Of a stretch of DNA of 64,000 bases, positions 45,798 to 55,370 are shown one piece after another; positions within the stretch are counted from its first letter, which is position 1; every line of letters begins with the position of its first letter. The notes beneath the pieces are model-generated. The model was given only the letters and a program-made list of their open reading frames with translations. It made no database searches and was not told the origin of the DNA. The DNA is from Bryopsis sp. KO-2023 (lineage: Eukaryota; Chlorophyta; Ulvophyceae; Bryopsidales; Bryopsidaceae), in assembly GCA_030272585.1 (NCBI GenBank), contig BSYQ01000003.1, positions 3,906,001-3,970,000 of the forward strand, given 5' to 3'. Both the position numbers and the translations under genes were made by a program.

Positions 45798-45974
45798 TGT
45801 AAAACCCATTGGGATCGAATGGGCTGTTTAGTGAGACATGTGGATCGCGCAAGTCAAAGCGCCGCCTGGCTGAGGGATGTTAGTCGAGTTTTAAGTTTGT
45901 GTATTTAGGAAGTGAGTGGGGAACAACTTTGACTCTCTGTAAAAACTGTGGTTTTTTATACTGTGGTTTCAACA
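45798..45974 (+). repeat. 5' LTR
   Basis: 177 bp, TGT...ACA, identical to 52318-52494. The last base is also the A of the gag ATG. It is very short for an LTR, and no TATA box is obvious. Confidence 0.95.
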
Positions 45975-48249
45975 TGGTTTCGGAGCTCAGGACCGGTGTC
46001 CTAGGGCTCGTTTTGATTGCGATACTGGCAGTGGGGCTGTTCACCCTGCCAGTGAAAGGAGCGTGGTTTTTCACTTCCAGTGAAGTGTCGGCTGCGAAAG
46101 AAGAGACGGAGACGGAAGAGTTGAGTCATATCGTCTCCGAACTACGAATGGAAATACAAGAGACCAGGAAGCTCGTCCTGGCGGCGAATAGTGTCAGAGG
46201 GGAACTCTTAGACACGATCGAGCGAACGCTTTCCCAAAAGCCACCACCACCTCCTCCCACAGATCTCCAGCCGCCTTACTCACCTCCTCCCAGCTATCCC
46301 GCGGGCAGTAGAGAGGAGCTGATCCCGCCGACGACACACTCCCCACCACCTCCGCCCACACCTCAAGAAGAAGCTGACTCTTCGTCCACCCTACAGCAAG
46401 ATGAGCGCGACTGGTTGGTCCTCGCTGTGCAGGCGACCTTCTATCTTGTGGGGAGCGTCACGGCGGGGTTTATCACGTGGATCTGTAAAAAGCGAGGTCC
46501 AGTGCGAGTTCGAGAAACGGAACGCCGAGTGGGCGGCGCAGTGAGCGTGAAAGGCGCAGGGACGATACAAACGTGGAACCGCCGCATCCAGAAACGCGTC
46601 ATGCGTGACTTGGGAATCACTTATCCCGATATAGCGACGAGAATCAGGGCGCTGTGGGCCATGTTCGACTCAGAAGCTGATGTTACTTCGATTATCTTGG
46701 ATTCTATTCAAGACTTGATTTCAGAAAGTACTGGCGGGCAGTCACTCCCCCCCAACCACTCCAATGTGACTTTCGAAGGAAAAAACGTGGATATGGAGGC
46801 GTTGTGGGGTCGAGTTTGCTTGTTGTTGGACGATCTCGTATTGGAGGATATGGAGGTGAACCTGCTGCCGACGCTTAAAGGAATGATGAAGCGCCAGGAC
46901 GAGGATTGGGTTGGATTTATCGGACGCTGTTATCTAACTTTCAAAAGCAGAGGCGCACCAGACTTACGCGCAGCGATGTCAGTCGTACTCGGGAAACTTC
47001 CCCATGGAGTGATTGACAAGATTATGATCTACCTCGACATCCTGGGGGTCGATCCAGTTGACATCACTTTCGAACACGTGATGGAGTTCTTCAAGAAAGA
47101 GGGACGTCAGCGCCTTTTCAAGGACGACCTGCGCCCTGCGCGCGAGTCGCAACTACCCCGAGCGCCGCGCACGTCGACGACGAGTGCCCAGGAGAGCTCC
47201 AAAGGTGGTCGACGAGGCCAGGATTCTGTTTGTCGAAACTGTCGCCAGGGAGGTCACACTTTTCGCGAGTGTCCCAGAACGATTCGCTGCTTTTCCTGTG
47301 GAAAGGAGGGCCATACTGCGGACAGATGTCGCAGTGGTAGGCGAGGAACTGTGAGTGCTGGCGCGACTGGGACTGTCGACGACGTCGCTCGCGCTTTCGA
47401 AGCGCTCCAGGAATACGAATCACGCCCAGACGTCGAGGTCACACCTCCAGACGTCAGCGTCGCGACTATTCAGAGTACGAGCGTGGGGAGGAAACAGCTC
47501 TTCGTCAGGTTCCGCGCGTTGCGTGGAGTGCGTCTCGAGGATGGGCTGGTGGATCCCGGGTCGGAGATAAATTTGATCCCGTTGGCGTTCACGAAACGAC
47601 ATGGGTTGGGCGTTCAGCGCATGCAGCAGCAGGTTACCATTTCGGGATTTTCAGACGAATTACGGAAGGTGCCACTCGGGAAAATCGATTTGGAGGTGCA
47701 GATCGGTCCATGGGCGCGAACTGCCACGTTTTACGTGGTCGACGTTCCTAAGTTCGTCTTGGGACTCCCCCTTCTACACGAGCTGAAATTACGAGTGGAT
47801 TGTGAGAATGGGCGTTTGATTGATGGTGAAGGATTTCACGTGCACTGCCACAGTGTGCGCCAAGCTGAGTCACTCCCTTCTGCTTCCCTGACGCCAACAG
47901 ATGTTCGACTCCAAGAGACTCAGGAGTTGAAGGGTGCCAAAATCGTTCGGCGTGATGACAGAATCGAACTTCCCTTGGGGAAGCCACTTGTTTTGGGACC
48001 GGGCGAGAACAGAAACGTTGTGTTACCCTTCAGAGCAACCGGTGGTGGAATTCGAGGAGCGATTTGCAATGGGGTCGCACAGGTGCAATTGTCATGCACG
48101 ATTGGGCGCAATGGAGACTGTCGAGTCTTCCTGAGTAATGCGACGAAAGTCGCAAGGATGCTGAGCCAGAAGCTGTTGGTGATGTCGATTCTGATTTCGG
48201 CTGGGAGCACGCTTCACTACGTGAAGCACATTCAGCAAACGCCTATCAC
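45974..48249 (+). pseudogene. gag-pro: Gag-protease part of the interrupted retrotransposon polyprotein
   Basis: The ATG overlaps the LTR end and primer-binding site. Residues 8-26 and 147-170 are strongly hydrophobic and look like transmembrane segments. Between them lie a coiled-coil-like stretch (35-85) and a Pro-rich stretch (89-130) containing PPSY, a PPxY motif. A capsid-like helical region follows (about 190-400), then two CCHC zinc knuckles (CRNCRQGGHTFREC and CFSCGKEGHTADRC). The aspartic protease has VDPGSEINLIP in place of the usual D-T/S-G triad, and FVLGLPLL near its end. The natural frame breaks at 48250, where the insert begins. Reading on gives 160 codons of Arg/Asp repeats to a stop at 48736, which is not native protein. 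Confidence 0.85.
48242..48249 (+). repeat. 8-bp target-site duplication, left copy
   Basis: CCTATCAC, repeated exactly at 49275-49282 on the other side of the insert. Confidence 0.9.
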
Positions 48250-49274
48250 CATACTATGGATCCGATCACGATCTAATCGGTCGTGGATTGATCGGTCCGA
48301 CCGATTAAATCGTGATCGGGTTTTTCCGATCAGATCGATCGCCGATCAAATCGGTTTGGCCGATCATCGATGGAGATCGGCCGATCACCAATCTGATCGG
48401 CTGACCGATTTAATCGGCCAACTTCGATCGGCCGATCACGATCACACCGTCCAACATCGGCCGATCAAGCGCCGACAGGGCGAGGCGCTTGATCGTGATC
48501 GTGATCGTGATCGGAGATGCCGATTAGATCGGATCATGATCGGTCAATTGATCGGTCCATCACAAATGCCGAGAAATCACCACCCGCAGGTGTTTCTGGG
48601 GTGCAGGGATTCGAACCTGGGACCTAACAGACTAGAGACAGACGCATTAACGCTTGGACCACTCGGAGCCACGGTTTGTAGGTCATCCGTGTCATTATAT
48701 ACCTCAGTTTGTCGGACTGACAGATCACGTATATAATGACACGGATGACCTACAAACCGTGGCTCCGAGTGGTCCAAGCGTTAGTGAGTATGCTTCTAAT
48801 CCGTTAGGTACCCGGTTCGAATCCTTCCACCTCAGAAACACCTACGGGTGGTGACTTGTCGACATTTTCGCGAGACCGATCAATTCATCGATCAAATGAT
48901 CAATACCGATCATGATCGGATGCAGGTCCGATCACGATCGGCCGATCACGATCACACCGATCAAGGTCAGCCGATGAAGTGCCGACAGGTCGCGGCGCTT
49001 GATCGTGATCGGGATCGTGATCGGAACAACCGATCAGATCGGTGATCGGCGAACCGATCACGATCACGATCAACATGTGATCGGACGATCAAGAGCACGA
49101 TCAACATTTGATCGGCCGATCACGATCACGATCACCGATCAGCCAAAAATGAAAAAAAAAAAAAAAAAAACCGATCATTGCTAAAATCGGTTCTAGGACG
49201 CAGTTATGATGTCGGATTATTGCTGTGACCTAATATTACCTTAGTTTTGGAAGATCGATCAGATCCATAGTATG
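48250..49274. mobile_element. 1025-bp non-autonomous DNA element with tRNA-like core and CGATCA arrays
   Basis: The ends are 13-bp perfect inverted repeats, CATACTATGGATC (48250-48262) and its complement (49262-49274), flanked by the 8-bp duplication CCTATCAC. Eight-base duplications are typical of hAT-like elements, but the TIR is not a recognised hAT end. Inside are two arrays of CGATCA/TGATCG words (48263-48560 and 48880-49140), a central inverted repeat with two tRNA-like arms (48569-48866) and an A run (49151-49168). An 86-bp unit (CGGCCGATCACGATCACACC onward) is present in direct orientation at 48428 and 48939. No transposase frame exists. Removing the insert and one duplication (1033 bp) puts the flanking frames back in register. 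Confidence 0.9.
48569..48866. repeat. Inverted repeat of two divergent tRNA-like sequences
   Basis: The left arm (minus strand, about 48600-48683) and right arm (plus, about 48759-48836) each have a box A-like GGCTCCGAGTGGTCC and a perfect box B, GGTTCGAATCC. They resemble a class II (Ser/Leu-like) tRNA. Acceptor and anticodon stems do not pair fully, so neither is a standard tRNA gene. The arms start with an identical 60-bp segment (CCACTCGGAGCCACGGTTTG and its complement) flanking a 26-bp loop near 48713-48738, and diverge outward. They point away from each other. Confidence 0.75.
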
Positions 49275-52082
49275 CCTATCACAGAGCCGAACACGACTGC
49301 TTTCGTCGAACCAGAACCAGTTCCAGTGCCAGACGCCCTTACAGCTGCAACCTGCCCTATGTCCGACGAGCCTGTGACCGACCCAGGGTCAGCCACGACG
49401 CAACTCACTGCGAAACTTAAAGCAGTTCGATTCGCAGTGAGTGAATCACCCGGTGATTCAACTGCATCTCCCCTGACGACTGGCCACACGCAACCGTCCG
49501 CTGCCCTCATCACAGCGGCTGCGTCGTCGTCCACCATCAGCGACTCCAACTCACCCAGAGCAACTACCGCGCCAGTGTTGGACGAGTCGTCCGCTGCTCC
49601 CTGTGGCGATGATGTCATCCCTGCCCTGGCTTCCCCGATTTCGACTGCAGCAGCGTCGACGAGTGCACAAGTGGAAGATTGGGTGCGGCGCTATCCAACA
49701 GTTTTTGCGACCGACCAGGAATATGGACGCAGTTCGTTTCTACAGGAGCTGACGGTGTGCCACCGCGAAATCGAATGGCGGATTCCCCTGGACGACATCC
49801 CCCTGACGAACACTGGGATCGCGTATCACTCTGGAGAAGTCGCTGATTGGGAAGCAACGGCTTTCATTGAACGGTTGATCAAGCAAAAAGTGATTCGGGA
49901 GCTCGCGCCTTCAGAAAAGGCGTTCATGTCTCCGGTTATGTTCTTGCGCAAGGGCGATGGAAAAGGGGTGAGACAAGTGATTGATTTCCGAAAACTGAAT
50001 TCGTATTCAGAAACATGGAGGACGCAATTCCCTGGCACTCTACAGGCCCTCAGGGAGATACCACCACATTGGCGGAAGTTTACAGTGGTGGATTTATCCG
50101 AAGGATACCACCATTTACCGGTGTGTAACAAATTGTCGACGTTATTTGGATTCGAACACAAGGGGAGGCGTTTTTGCTATGAAACGCTTCCCCAAGGGTG
50201 GTCGAATTCAGGAGCTTTATTTCACTCAAGAATCTCCTCCTCGCTATCCAAAGTGGCGTGTGTGCCATATGTGGACGATTTGATTACAGGCGGAGCTAAT
50301 GACCGGGAGCATGACTCCAATGTGGCCGCCTTACTTCAGAAACTGAATGATATGGAGTTGCATGTAAATGCGAAAAAGGTGCAGCTGAATCGTGATCACG
50401 TTCGATTCTTGGGATATGATGTCACACAAGGACACATCTCGTTGGATAGCTACATCGCGAGCCAGAAGGATGCGATCCCCAGCATCCACACTGTCGCAGA
50501 CGTGCGCAAAATCATTGGCATCATGAACGTATGTCGCCCAACAGTTCCTAACCTTGCAGCCTGGATGAAGCCTCTACAAGACCTATTACTGCCTGGCGCG
50601 ACGATGGATCGTTTGCAGGCGGAATCGCTGGTGGCGGATATTTGGGGAAAAATCGTGACCCATCACACTGCGCTCCTCCTTTCCGAACCAGTGGAAGAAT
50701 ACCACTTGCTGGTAGACTGGTCGAAAGCGGGATATGGATATGCGCTGTTCGCAGGACACTACGACGAGGGTTTCCTTATTGGAATCAATTCCCACTCGTC
50801 GACGAATGACGAAGTCACCAGCAGCTACTTGGGGGAACTTCGCGGAATCACCTGGGCTTTAGCCCAAGTCAAAGCTATCACGGCTGGCGCCAAGCTCGTG
50901 CTGTGGACAGACTCCGAATCCGCGTGGCGCAGGTTGATCAGTCGTCCAAAGTCGTCAGCAATCGCGGATTCGCGCGTCAGTCGGTTACTTGGGTGGATTT
51001 TGGGCAACTTCACGAACGATCGCCTCTCCATTCGGTACCTGCCTGGAGAATACAATACTATCGCCGACGCTTTGTCACGTTGGACGGCGTCGAGGAGAAT
51101 CCCAGTGACGGTGAATATCAACGCTACTCGTGCTGAGATTTGGAAAGCGCACGACTGGGGTCACTGGGGAACGGACAAGGTTAAAGCAATTCTAACCTCC
51201 CAAGGCATACCCACGAACAAACACGAAATAGAGGAGGAGATAAAGCGTTGTCGCACCTGTGCGCGCTTCAGTCGGAAAACCCTTCCTGTGCCTCTTGGCA
51301 CCATTTCGTCACCCACTGCTCCTGGTTCCCATGTAAGCCTTGACTTTATCGGGCCGATATCGACCAATGGACGGAAGCGATATCTTTTTACAGTCGTCGA
51401 CCACATGACGCGTCGTGGCGACGCCCAACTCACGGAGCACGCTAGTGCGAAGACGGCTGTCAAGGGAGTCGAACTGTGGATTGCGAAAGTGGGGGCTGTT
51501 CCAGTCGAAATCATTACTGACGGGGCAAGCTATTTCGTGTCTCGACTTTTCGAGGACTTCTGTGCCTCGCAAAACATCAAGGTTCGGCGCATCGCGCCTC
51601 ATGCTCACCAGAGTAATGGGATCGTCGAACGGTTTAACCGCACTCTGGTGGATCGTATTCGGCGCTTCCTTCTGAGTGGCGGAGGAACCTGGGAGTCGCA
51701 TTTGGAGCGCGCTATCGAAGCTATCGCGACTACTCCCCATCTGACGACTGGAAAATCCCCCATGGAGCTGTGGGAGGGATCTTCACAAGACTGGGCGGCT
51801 GCGCAAGCTCGCCTAAAGGCGTCACGAGAAAAGTATAACGCGCAGCTAAGGACTTCCCGACACACGCATTATATTGGCGAACGCGTTTACGTGTGGGACT
51901 CCGTCAGAGCTGCGCGCCTGGATCAAAAATTCGCGAAACGTTGGAAGGGACCCTACCAACTCGTGAAACCGATGGGTGGACATCTTTGGCAGGTTACGCC
52001 CATACATGGCCCGAAAGTCGTCAAAAGGGGCAGAAAAGCATCGAATGTGGTGCATGAAAACGATATCAAACCCTATTATTAG
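49275..52082 (+). pseudogene. pol: Pol part of the interrupted polyprotein: RT, RNase H, integrase
   Basis: The frame is open for about 936 codons to a TAG. A Thr/Ala/Pro-rich linker opens it. The reverse transcriptase has VIDFRKLNSY, FTVVDLSEGYHH, LPQGWSNSGALFHS and the catalytic PYVDDLITGG. RNase H shows VDWSKAGYGYALF, SSYLGELRG, WTDSESAW and NTIADALSRW. Integrase has HDWGH...CRTCARF, then D in VSLDFIGPI, D in IITDGASYF and E in GIVERFNRTL, and ends KRGRKASNVVHENDIKPYY. All key catalytic residues seem intact and there is no chromodomain. The first codons (PITEPNT) continue the gag-pro frame across the insert. The ATG at 49272 belongs to the insert TIR, not to the element. Because gag, protease and pol are separated, the copy is probably immobile on its own. 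Confidence 0.88.
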
Positions 52083-52317
52083 GGGATTTTTCGACAGAGA
52101 AGTTCCAGTTTTATTTTCCGATTTGTTTTTTCTTTTTCTTGGCCTTCACTGAAAAGGCTGTGGTTCGTTTGTTTATTTCGTTTTCGAGTGAGTTTGGATA
52201 AGCGAGTCAGTGGGCAAACGTTTGCTCAAAAGGTTCTCCTTTTCACTTCTTTCGTTGAATTATGGGCCCACCCTCCGAAACTTGAATTTTTTCTTTTAGT
52301 TAAGGCGCAGTGAAGCG

Positions 52318-52494
52318 TGTAAAACCCATTGGGATCGAATGGGCTGTTTAGTGAGACATGTGGATCGCGCAAGTCAAAGCGCCGCCTGGCTGAGGGATGT
52401 TAGTCGAGTTTTAAGTTTGTGTATTTAGGAAGTGAGTGGGGAACAACTTTGACTCTCTGTAAAAACTGTGGTTTTTTATACTGTGGTTTCAACA
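52318..52494 (+). repeat. 3' LTR
   Basis: 177 bp, identical by eye to 45798-45974, followed by the second ACAC target copy at 52495-52498. Confidence 0.95.
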
Positions 52495-53056
52495 ACACAA
52501 AAAATAGCAAAATCTTGTTTGTCGGTGGCAAACAACATACTGTTCATACTGTGTATGGTAATTTCACTAGCAAGAAGAATGAAAAGAACAACAAATATTT
52601 GCAGAGTCTCATTCAAAAAAACGTAGCAGCGGATAACATGCTTTCTCCACTCAGGACAAAGAAATCGATTGTCGAATGATTGCTTGACAACAATAATGGG
52701 CAGCTACATGATTCCCCTCTGTCACAGTCATCAGGATTTCACCAGGTTTCCAGTCTTGAGTATTCCAAAAAACGATACACAGTAAACCACAGAACCTCTA
52801 CTCCACCAATAATATCGAGTACTTAGTGCGGAGTTCTTTGACGACTTGTGCGAGTTGGGCTGGATGTACCTTTCATTTCGGCGGCTGCAAGTAACAACCG
52901 TCAATTTTCCATCTGTTCAAAGAACCCTGATTGATGCTATCTAGTAGATACCTTTTGGGTTGTGGTAGGGCAAATTGAAACAGCGGTGCGCACCATGGAG
53001 ACGGCCATAACACAAATGGATTGTTTTGTTTATGAATGAAGAGGGGTTGAACTCAC
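52495..53056. other. Host sequence right of the retrotransposon
   Basis: A plus frame continues from the target site to a stop at 52677-52679 (KILFVGGKQHTVHTVYGNFT). No domain is recognised. The rest shows nothing assignable. Confidence 0.3.
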
Positions 53057-53251
53057 TCAAGGCATTTGAGTATTCCTCTATTAATCCACACCACTTGATA
53101 AGCGTCTGAATGTACTCTGTCACTTTTCGAAGTAACCTTCTCAATGCGTTGAGCAGCACAGCCTGCACCGTCGAGGACAATTGACTGGTTGCTCTTCTCA
53201 AAGCCAGACCACCTCTACTCATGGAATTTATCAGGGGCAGTCTACAGAATT
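53057..53251 (-). CDS. Orphan exon-like segment
   Basis: Bounded on the minus strand by TTTCAG (acceptor) and a strong GTGAGT donor. It encodes about 65 residues of normal composition: FCRLPLINSMSRGGLALRRA, then LSSTVQAVLLNALRRLLRKV, then EYIQTLIKWCGLIEEYSNAL, predicted helical. No partner exons were found nearby and no family was recognised. Confidence 0.35.
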
Positions 53252-53275
53252 CTGAAACTGTAATGAATGTGTCAG

Positions 53276-53370
53276 TCTTTTGTTAGAACATGGAGACAAG
53301 AACTGTGCAAATACTGTGGACACAAAGAAATGGACTCCACTACATCAGGGTCTCGCGCTTGGCGGCACAA
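53276..53370 (+). CDS. Possible ankyrin-repeat exon fragment
   Basis: After GTGTCAG the frame reads LLLEHGDKNCANTVDTKKW then TPLHQGLALGG, which fits one ankyrin repeat with its TPLH turn. No neighbouring repeats were found, so it may be a gene relic. Confidence 0.35.
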
Positions 53371-53569
53371 AAGTCGATGATCGCCAACTAATCATTTCTT
53401 CTGTGACATCTTGTTCGGTTCTGTTGAAGACAATTTTTCGTTCAAACATATTTCCAATGATGCGTAGAACTTCTTCATTTGTTGCACTACCTTCACTGAA
53501 CTTTTGGCCTGCAAGATTTTTTCTTGAGCCAACCACCCTCCCTCCATCGTTGCCGGGTATTCGCTAGCT

Positions 53570-55044
53570 TTTCTTGTGATAGCGAACACCTAAACCTCAG
53601 ATCAGTGAATTATTTCAAGTTTGACATGGAGTCAGTGGCCCATCTCAATCTTTCTGTTCAGAATTTTCCTACTGCGTATCATCAATCGACATTCACGATT
53701 TTTCCAGAAAGGTAAATACTTGGTCTATGAGGTATCAGCTCTGTGCTGCAAACCATTTATGGTGTCACTGTTAGAAGATAAAAGCCTGTGCTGCAGAGTA
53801 CAAATGGTGGAAAAGGATGGAAAGAACAACCTCTCCTTTTGATCAATATCAAATTTTCAGAGAAAAAGGGACGACATCCACCAGATCTTTGCTGATTCTG
53901 ATTCTTTTACTTTTTCACTGACTCAGGGGAAGACTTTTCGAGGCTAACAGATGTCCTTTCAAATAGTTCATTTCAGTTTAGGGGTATATCTTTCTTCGTG
54001 CAAAAACTGGTAAATCGACCCTTTTTTTACTAGTGTCAGCTGCAAAATGTGAAGGGGGAAAGACAAGGCGACCAGGGAAGATAAAAAAATCGGAGAAACG
54101 AGCAGGAACACAAAGATAATGAAAATTCAAGCAAAAGACGAAAGATGAAACAGTTTTGCTTACCCAATAAAATGATTCCTGGGAGTTCCAGAGCTGCATG
54201 TGGAGAGTCTGGTGACCTCCGTTGCAGCTCCACTTCTTCCCACCGGCTCCCACTCCACAGATGCCCGAGGGGTTTCGAACACCGGCGGGGAACTCCTGCG
54301 ACCATCCTGTGGAGATGGTACTTTGATCAGTGGTGTGTTAGGTGTTCTGGGCTAGACATAAAGTGGACCATCAATTCAAATTCGAATAGAATGGCAACTC
54401 ATGAGTTGATCAACCACCAAGACAGAGCCAATAATTTGGAATAGCCATTGGGCTTTATACGCACTGTGGGCCACGCAGCAAATTTTAGTTCACAAGATGA
54501 AAACAAGGACTCTTTACGGTAATCTTCCACCACAGTTCGCTCAAGATATAACACTCTGGACAACTGCGAAAAAAGTGGAAGCCCACACCGAGCTGGCAGA
54601 GACCCACATCTACAAATATTGTGCAAGGACTGCAGTCTGCAAGACTACACGATCCGAAGAAATGAAATGAATGGAGTACCTGACGGATCGCTGTGGGGTT
54701 CATCCACATCTTTTCTTCCCGCGAAAGGTGGAAAGCAAACACCTCGGACAGACGTCGTCCCTGAAGAAACGGCTCGACTCAGTGGACAAGGAAGTGTGGT
54801 TGGGCTACTAGCTCGAGCAAGGTTAAGTTAGCCAGAACGAGCGGCCTTGGAGACTGGCGTCAAAGTTCACAAAACGTTCTCACAAATATGGCCACTCATT
54901 CTCAGACCCCTCTCAAACATATCCTCATTTGACGTCCCCAAGCTGTCCTCCATTCACATAGCTTAGTCCAGTCAGCCGCCACCAAACCGACCCGTTCCAC
55001 ATTCTAAAGCTCACTGAAAACCACTCTTCTCCCCCACTCTTCTT
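53570..55044. other. No firm gene
   Basis: Short frames on both strands (for example 54145-54444 plus and 54485-54742 minus) are unrecognised. Nothing else is supported. Confidence 0.35.
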
Positions 55045-55202
55045 AACTCCCAGAAGAAAGAACACGTCCGACTTTTTGCAACGACCCCTTTCAGCTCCGT
55101 GGTCGCATGCGCAGCTACTCCCCACAAAAAAACATATCCCGCATTGAAATAGTGACTCGATCAATGTTTTTCGCGAACGCCTGGCAAACTATAGCTAAGG
55201 TG
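55045..55202 (-). repeat. Dispersed repeat family, copy 1
   Basis: Read on the minus strand it matches 62632-62785 over about 155 bp. Shared landmarks are CCTTAGCTATA, CCAGGCGTTCGC, GGGGAGTAGCTGCG, GAAAGGGG and GTTGCAAAAAGTCGGACGT. The copies differ by substitutions and small indels. The left boundary on the plus strand may extend further. Confidence 0.75.
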
Positions 55203-55204
55203 GT

Positions 55205-55370
55205 CGGAATGTTTCTTTGCTTCGCTTCCATGGAAACAGAGCGCTTCCAGACGCTTCCACACGCTTCCATGCAAGCGACTTCGCTTCCAGCTTTGCTTTC
55301 ATTGGAAGCGAAACGGCTTTCAAGCACGCTTCTGTGGAAACGCTCCACTTCCAAACACGCTTTCTGAGGA
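55205..55370. repeat. Array of GCTTCC/GGAAGC words
   Basis: About 165 bp with roughly ten GCTTCC, GCTTTC or complementary GGAAGC/GGAAAC words, such as GCGCTTCCAGACGCTTCC and TTCATTGGAAGCGAAACG. It directly abuts repeat-family copy 1. The word differs by one base from that of the GCTTGC arrays. Confidence 0.75.

Larger units (their letters stand above)
45798..52494 (+). mobile_element. Structurally complete LTR retrotransposon with a nested insertion
   Basis: A 6697-bp element bounded by LTRs at 45798-45974 and 52318-52494. The LTRs are 177 bp, begin TGTAAAACCC, end TTTCAACA and are identical by eye. The flanking 4-bp target duplication ACAC is at 45794-45797 and 52495-52498. The primer-binding site starts at once after the 5' LTR with TGGTTTCGGAGC, which differs at two positions from the initiator-Met PBS of plant elements (TGGTATCAGAGC). 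The 3' LTR is preceded by GCAGTGAAGCG, as in the element at 1164-3889. One gag-pro-pol frame is split by the 1025-bp insert at 48250-49274. Without the insert the element would be about 5.66 kb. Identical LTRs imply recent integration. Confidence 0.93.

Noticed and set aside
45899..45973. N-terminal extension of gag into the LTR
   Set aside because: The frame is open, but its first codon is GTG and the same segment occurs in the 3' LTR without gag. The first ATG is at 45974.
48250..48736. C-terminal extension of gag with 160 codons of Arg/Asp repeats
   Set aside because: It is translation of the CGATCA array inside the nested element, not native protein. The real frame stops being the retrotransposon's at the TIR.
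48600..48836. Two tRNA genes
   Set aside because: Box A and box B are good, but acceptor and anticodon stems do not pair and the sequences are embedded in an inverted repeat of a mobile element.
49272..49274. Start codon of an independent pol ORF
   Set aside because: The ATG belongs to the right TIR of the nested element. The pol frame naturally continues from gag-pro.
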